Part shown: positions 61,954 to 64,000 of the stretch, piece after piece | Numbering within the stretch: the first letter of the stretch is position 1 | Layout: each line of letters begins with the position of its first letter | Origin: Quadrisphaera sp. DSM 44207 | GTDB lineage: Bacteria > Actinomycetota > Actinomycetes > Actinomycetales > Quadrisphaeraceae | Direction of reading: 5' to 3' | DNA: 64,000 bases | Assembly (NCBI RefSeq): GCF_900101335.1 | Contig: NZ_FNKA01000002.1 | Location: 372,001 to 436,000 of the forward strand | The notes under the pieces: generated by a model | What the model was told of the DNA's origin: nothing | What the model saw: the letters and a program-made list of their open reading frames with translations, nothing else | Databases searched by the model: none | Position numbers and translations under genes: made by a program

Positions 61954-63215
61954 CAGATCCCTCCCACGAACCGGCCCGGCGCCAGCCGGCGCTCGGGGTC
62001 GAACTGCTCCTTGACGCGGCGCATGAGGTCCAGGCCGGGCACCGGGCCCCACGCGTCCACGGCGTCCTCGACCTCGGGCGGGGCCTCCAGGACGACGCAC
62101 GCGCCGCCGTGCTCGGCGCAGGCCGCGCGCAGGCGGGCGACCACCTCGGCGGCCGCGGCCGGTGCGGTGCCCGGCGGCAGGCCCGCGTGCAGGACGCCGG
62201 CGCCGGCGGACCCGCGCACCGCCGGGCGCACCCCCGCACCCTCCGCGCACGCCTGCACCGCGGACAGGACCGCCGCCAGCCCGGAGAGGGCGGAGGTGAG
62301 CTTCAGCCCGGTGCCGCCGACCGCCCACGGGTAGCGGCCCCACCCCTGCGGCAGGTCGGCGCCGACGCGCGCCCCGGCCCCGAGGAGGGCCGCGGCGCTC
62401 GCGGTGCGGGCCTCCACCCCGCCCGGGGTGCCCTCCAGCAGCACCGACAGGACGCCGGGGCCGTCGGCGGGCCAGTCCACCTCGAGCGCGGAGGGCACCA
62501 CCTGGGAGTGGACCACCGCCTGCGCGAGGCGGTGCGCCTGCCCCGGGGAGTCGACGCCGGCGCTGAGCACGCGGCGCTCGGCCGGCAGCGGGTGCAGCCG
62601 GAACACGGCCTCGGTGATCACCGCCAGGGTGCCGTAGGAGCCGACGAGCAGCTTGCCCAGGTCGTAGCCGGCGACGTTCTTGACCACGCGGCCGCCGGCC
62701 TTGGCGACGACCCCGTCGGCGCGCACGAGCGTGACGCCGATCAGCAGGTCGCGGGCGGTGCCGGCGGCCACGCGCAGCGGGCCGCTGGCACCGGTGGCCA
62801 GGGTGCCGCCGACGGTGGCGCCGGGCGCGGTCTCGTCCAGCGCCAGGCGCTGGCCGGCCCCGGCGACCGCGGCCTGGACGTCGGCCAGGGCGGCCCCGGC
62901 CTGCACCTGCACGATCAGGTCGCCGGCGGCGTGGTCGACGACGGCGCCCATCGCCGTGGTGTCGAGCACCAGGTCCACCCGCTCCGGCGGGCGGCCCCAG
63001 GTCAGCTTGGTGCCCCGCCCGCGCGGGACGACGACGAGGGAGTGCGCGGCCGCGGCCCGCAGCACCTGCGCGGTCTGCTCCGTGGAGGCGGGCCGGGCCA
63101 CCAGGGCCGGCGCCACCCCGTCGACGGCGTCGGCGGCGGTGGCGTCCCGCACGTCCGCGCACGCGGCGGCCAGCGAGCGGCGCACGGACTCGCGGTCGGC
63201 CGACAGCACCGCCAT
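61953..63215 (-). CDS. glcE: Glycolate oxidase FAD-binding subunit GlcE
   Basis: 420-aa FAD-binding (PCMH/vanillyl-alcohol-oxidase type) subunit: PRGRGTKLTWGRPPERVDLVL, LIVQVQAGAALADVQAAVAG, APGATVGGTLATGASGPLRV, DLLIGVTLVRADGVVAKAGGRVVKNVAGYDLGKLLVGSYGTLAVI and a C-terminal MRRVKEQFDPERRLAPGRFVGG. ATG at 63215 overlaps the glcD stop (TGATG), and its own stop overlaps glcF, so D, E and F are made in fixed ratio. Confidence 0.95.
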   Translation of the reverse strand: MAVLSADRESVRRSLAAACADVRDATAADAVDGVAPALVARPASTEQTAQVLRAAAAHSLVVVPRGRGTKLTWGRPPERVDLVLDTTAMGAVVDHAAGDLIVQVQAGAALADVQAAVAGAGQRLALDETAPGATVGGTLATGASGPLRVAAGTARDLLIGVTLVRADGVVAKAGGRVVKNVAGYDLGKLLVGSYGTLAVITEAVFRLHPLPAERRVLSAGVDSPGQAHRLAQAVVHSQVVPSALEVDWPADGPGVLSVLLEGTPGGVEARTASAAALLGAGARVGADLPQGWGRYPWAVGGTGLKLTSALSGLAAVLSAVQACAEGAGVRPAVRGSAGAGVLHAGLPPGTAPAAAAEVVARLRAACAEHGGACVVLEAPPEVEDAVDAWGPVPGLDLMRRVKEQFDPERRLAPGRFVGGI

Positions 63216-64000
63216 CAGAAGACCTCCGCCAGCCCGGCCTGCTGCAGCGGGTGGGCGCCCCTGTGCCGGCCGGGCACCTCCCCGCACAGGCGCGGGGTCG
63301 GGAACACCTTGCCGGGGTTGGCGATGCCGCCCGGGTCGAAGGCGCAGCGCACCAGCTGCATGGTGTCCAGGTCGTCGTCGGTGAACATCCGCGGCATGTA
63401 GGCGGCCTTGTCGATGCCCACCCCGTGCTCGCCGGTGATCGAGCCGCCGTGGCCGATGCACAGGTCGAGGATCGCGCCGCTGACCCGCTCGGCGGCTTCC
63501 GTGGCTCCCTCGACGCGCTCGTCGAAGAGCACCAGGGGGTGCAGGTTGCCGTCGCCGGCGTGGAAGACGTTCGCCACCCGCACCCCCGAGGAGGCGGACA
63601 GCTCGGCGATGGCCCGCAGCACCTCCGGCAGGGCGGTGCGCGGGATCACGCCGTCCTGGACGATGTAGTCGGGGCTGATGCGGCCCACGGCCGCGAAGGC
63701 GGACTTGCGGCCCTTCCACACCAGGGCCCGCTCCGCCGGGTCGGTGGCCACCCTCATCTCGAAGGCGCCGTGCTGGCGGCACAGGTGGTCCACCTGCGCG
63801 TGCTCGTGCTCGACGTCGCCGGCCGCGCCGTCCAGCTCGACGATGAGGACGGCGCCCGCGCCGGCCGGGTAGCCGGCGTGCACGGCGGCCTCGGCGGCCT
63901 CGATGGCGAGGACGTCCATCATCTCCACCGCCGCGGGCACGATGCCGGCGCCGATGATCGCCGACGTCGCCGCGCCGGCGTCGTCCGTGGAGGGGAAGCC
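63215..64000 (-). CDS. glcD: Glycolate oxidase subunit GlcD (partial, N-terminus outside window)
   Basis: The C-terminal 262 residues of the catalytic FAD-linked oxidase: VEMMDVLAIEAAEAAVHAGYPA, WKGRKSAFAAVGRISPDYIVQDGVIPRTALPEVL, NVFHAGDGNLHPLVLFDERV and GGSITGEHGVGIDKAAYMPRMF, with the flavin-near histidines present. The frame is open at base 64000, so the start lies to the right. First gene of the glcDEF-lldP operon as far as visible. Confidence 0.95.
   Translation of the reverse strand, partial: GFPSTDDAGAATSAIIGAGIVPAAVEMMDVLAIEAAEAAVHAGYPAGAGAVLIVELDGAAGDVEHEHAQVDHLCRQHGAFEMRVATDPAERALVWKGRKSAFAAVGRISPDYIVQDGVIPRTALPEVLRAIAELSASSGVRVANVFHAGDGNLHPLVLFDERVEGATEAAERVSGAILDLCIGHGGSITGEHGVGIDKAAYMPRMFTDDDLDTMQLVRCAFDPGGIANPGKVFPTPRLCGEVPGRHRGAHPLQQAGLAEVF

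Overview
The window is uniformly GC-rich with strong third-position G/C bias. It carries mshC (mycothiol), PAC2, DUF3090, SCO1664-type and DUF5703 genes, F420/LLM oxidoreductases and many GTG starts. This points to an actinobacterium, possibly Kineosporiales-like (Kineococcus/Quadrisphaera), but the genus is inference. No prophage, complete insertion sequence, CRISPR array or integrase is visible.

Layout. 1-12,600 is a conserved actinobacterial core: the end of an ABC ATPase, PAC2 protein, mshC, a FetB-like permease, the SCO1664-like/DUF3090/histidine-phosphatase block, corA, uppP, an LLM oxidoreductase, an aldo/keto reductase, a very acidic protein, DUF5703 and an M20 peptidase. A tRNA-Leu(GAG) at 12,712 is followed by a decayed AraC regulator. 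14,000-23,100 holds a sugar-porter MFS gene, a DUF3500 protein, a SpoIIE phosphatase remnant, a conserved 474-aa protein of unknown function, a zinc alcohol dehydrogenase, gdhA and an LLM oxidoreductase. 23,193-29,027 is a complete seven-gene Mrp (mnhA-G) cation/proton antiporter operon, divergent from a glycine-zipper stress protein. 29,900-33,200 has a TRIC channel gene with an apparent ATT start and a divergent AI-2E transporter / SpoIIE phosphatase pair, both frameshifted. 33,300-41,100 has an internally deleted LLM oxidoreductase, GH15 glucosidase, cardiolipin synthase, and a sulfatase facing its likely maturase (formylglycine-generating enzyme) and a DUF1028 gene.

41,100-43,260 is gene debris: a membrane-protein tail, ureA joined directly to the 3' half of ureG, a frameshifted lipoprotein and an internally deleted MMPL transporter. 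Next comes an intact TetR - MMPL (with a degenerate ABC-like tail) - YhgE/Pip transport operon. 49,100-58,700 is an accessory redox/stress area with two FAD monooxygenases, an esterase, a RidB-like reductase-family protein of the RibD C-terminal type, a MarR regulator with a perfect palindromic operator, YceI, DoxX and a beta-propeller lipoprotein. 58,721-64,000 is a translationally coupled glcD-glcE-glcF operon followed by an L-lactate/glycolate permease.

Two patterns run through the window. Many genes have a TANNNT -10 box only 6-8 bases before the start codon, which predicts leaderless mRNAs. Short 8-13 bp tandem repeats sit at or just after several stop codons. The most unusual items are the MMPL-ABC-like fusion beside YhgE/Pip under a two-site TetR operator, the ureA/ureG deletion scar, and the ATT start of the TRIC gene.
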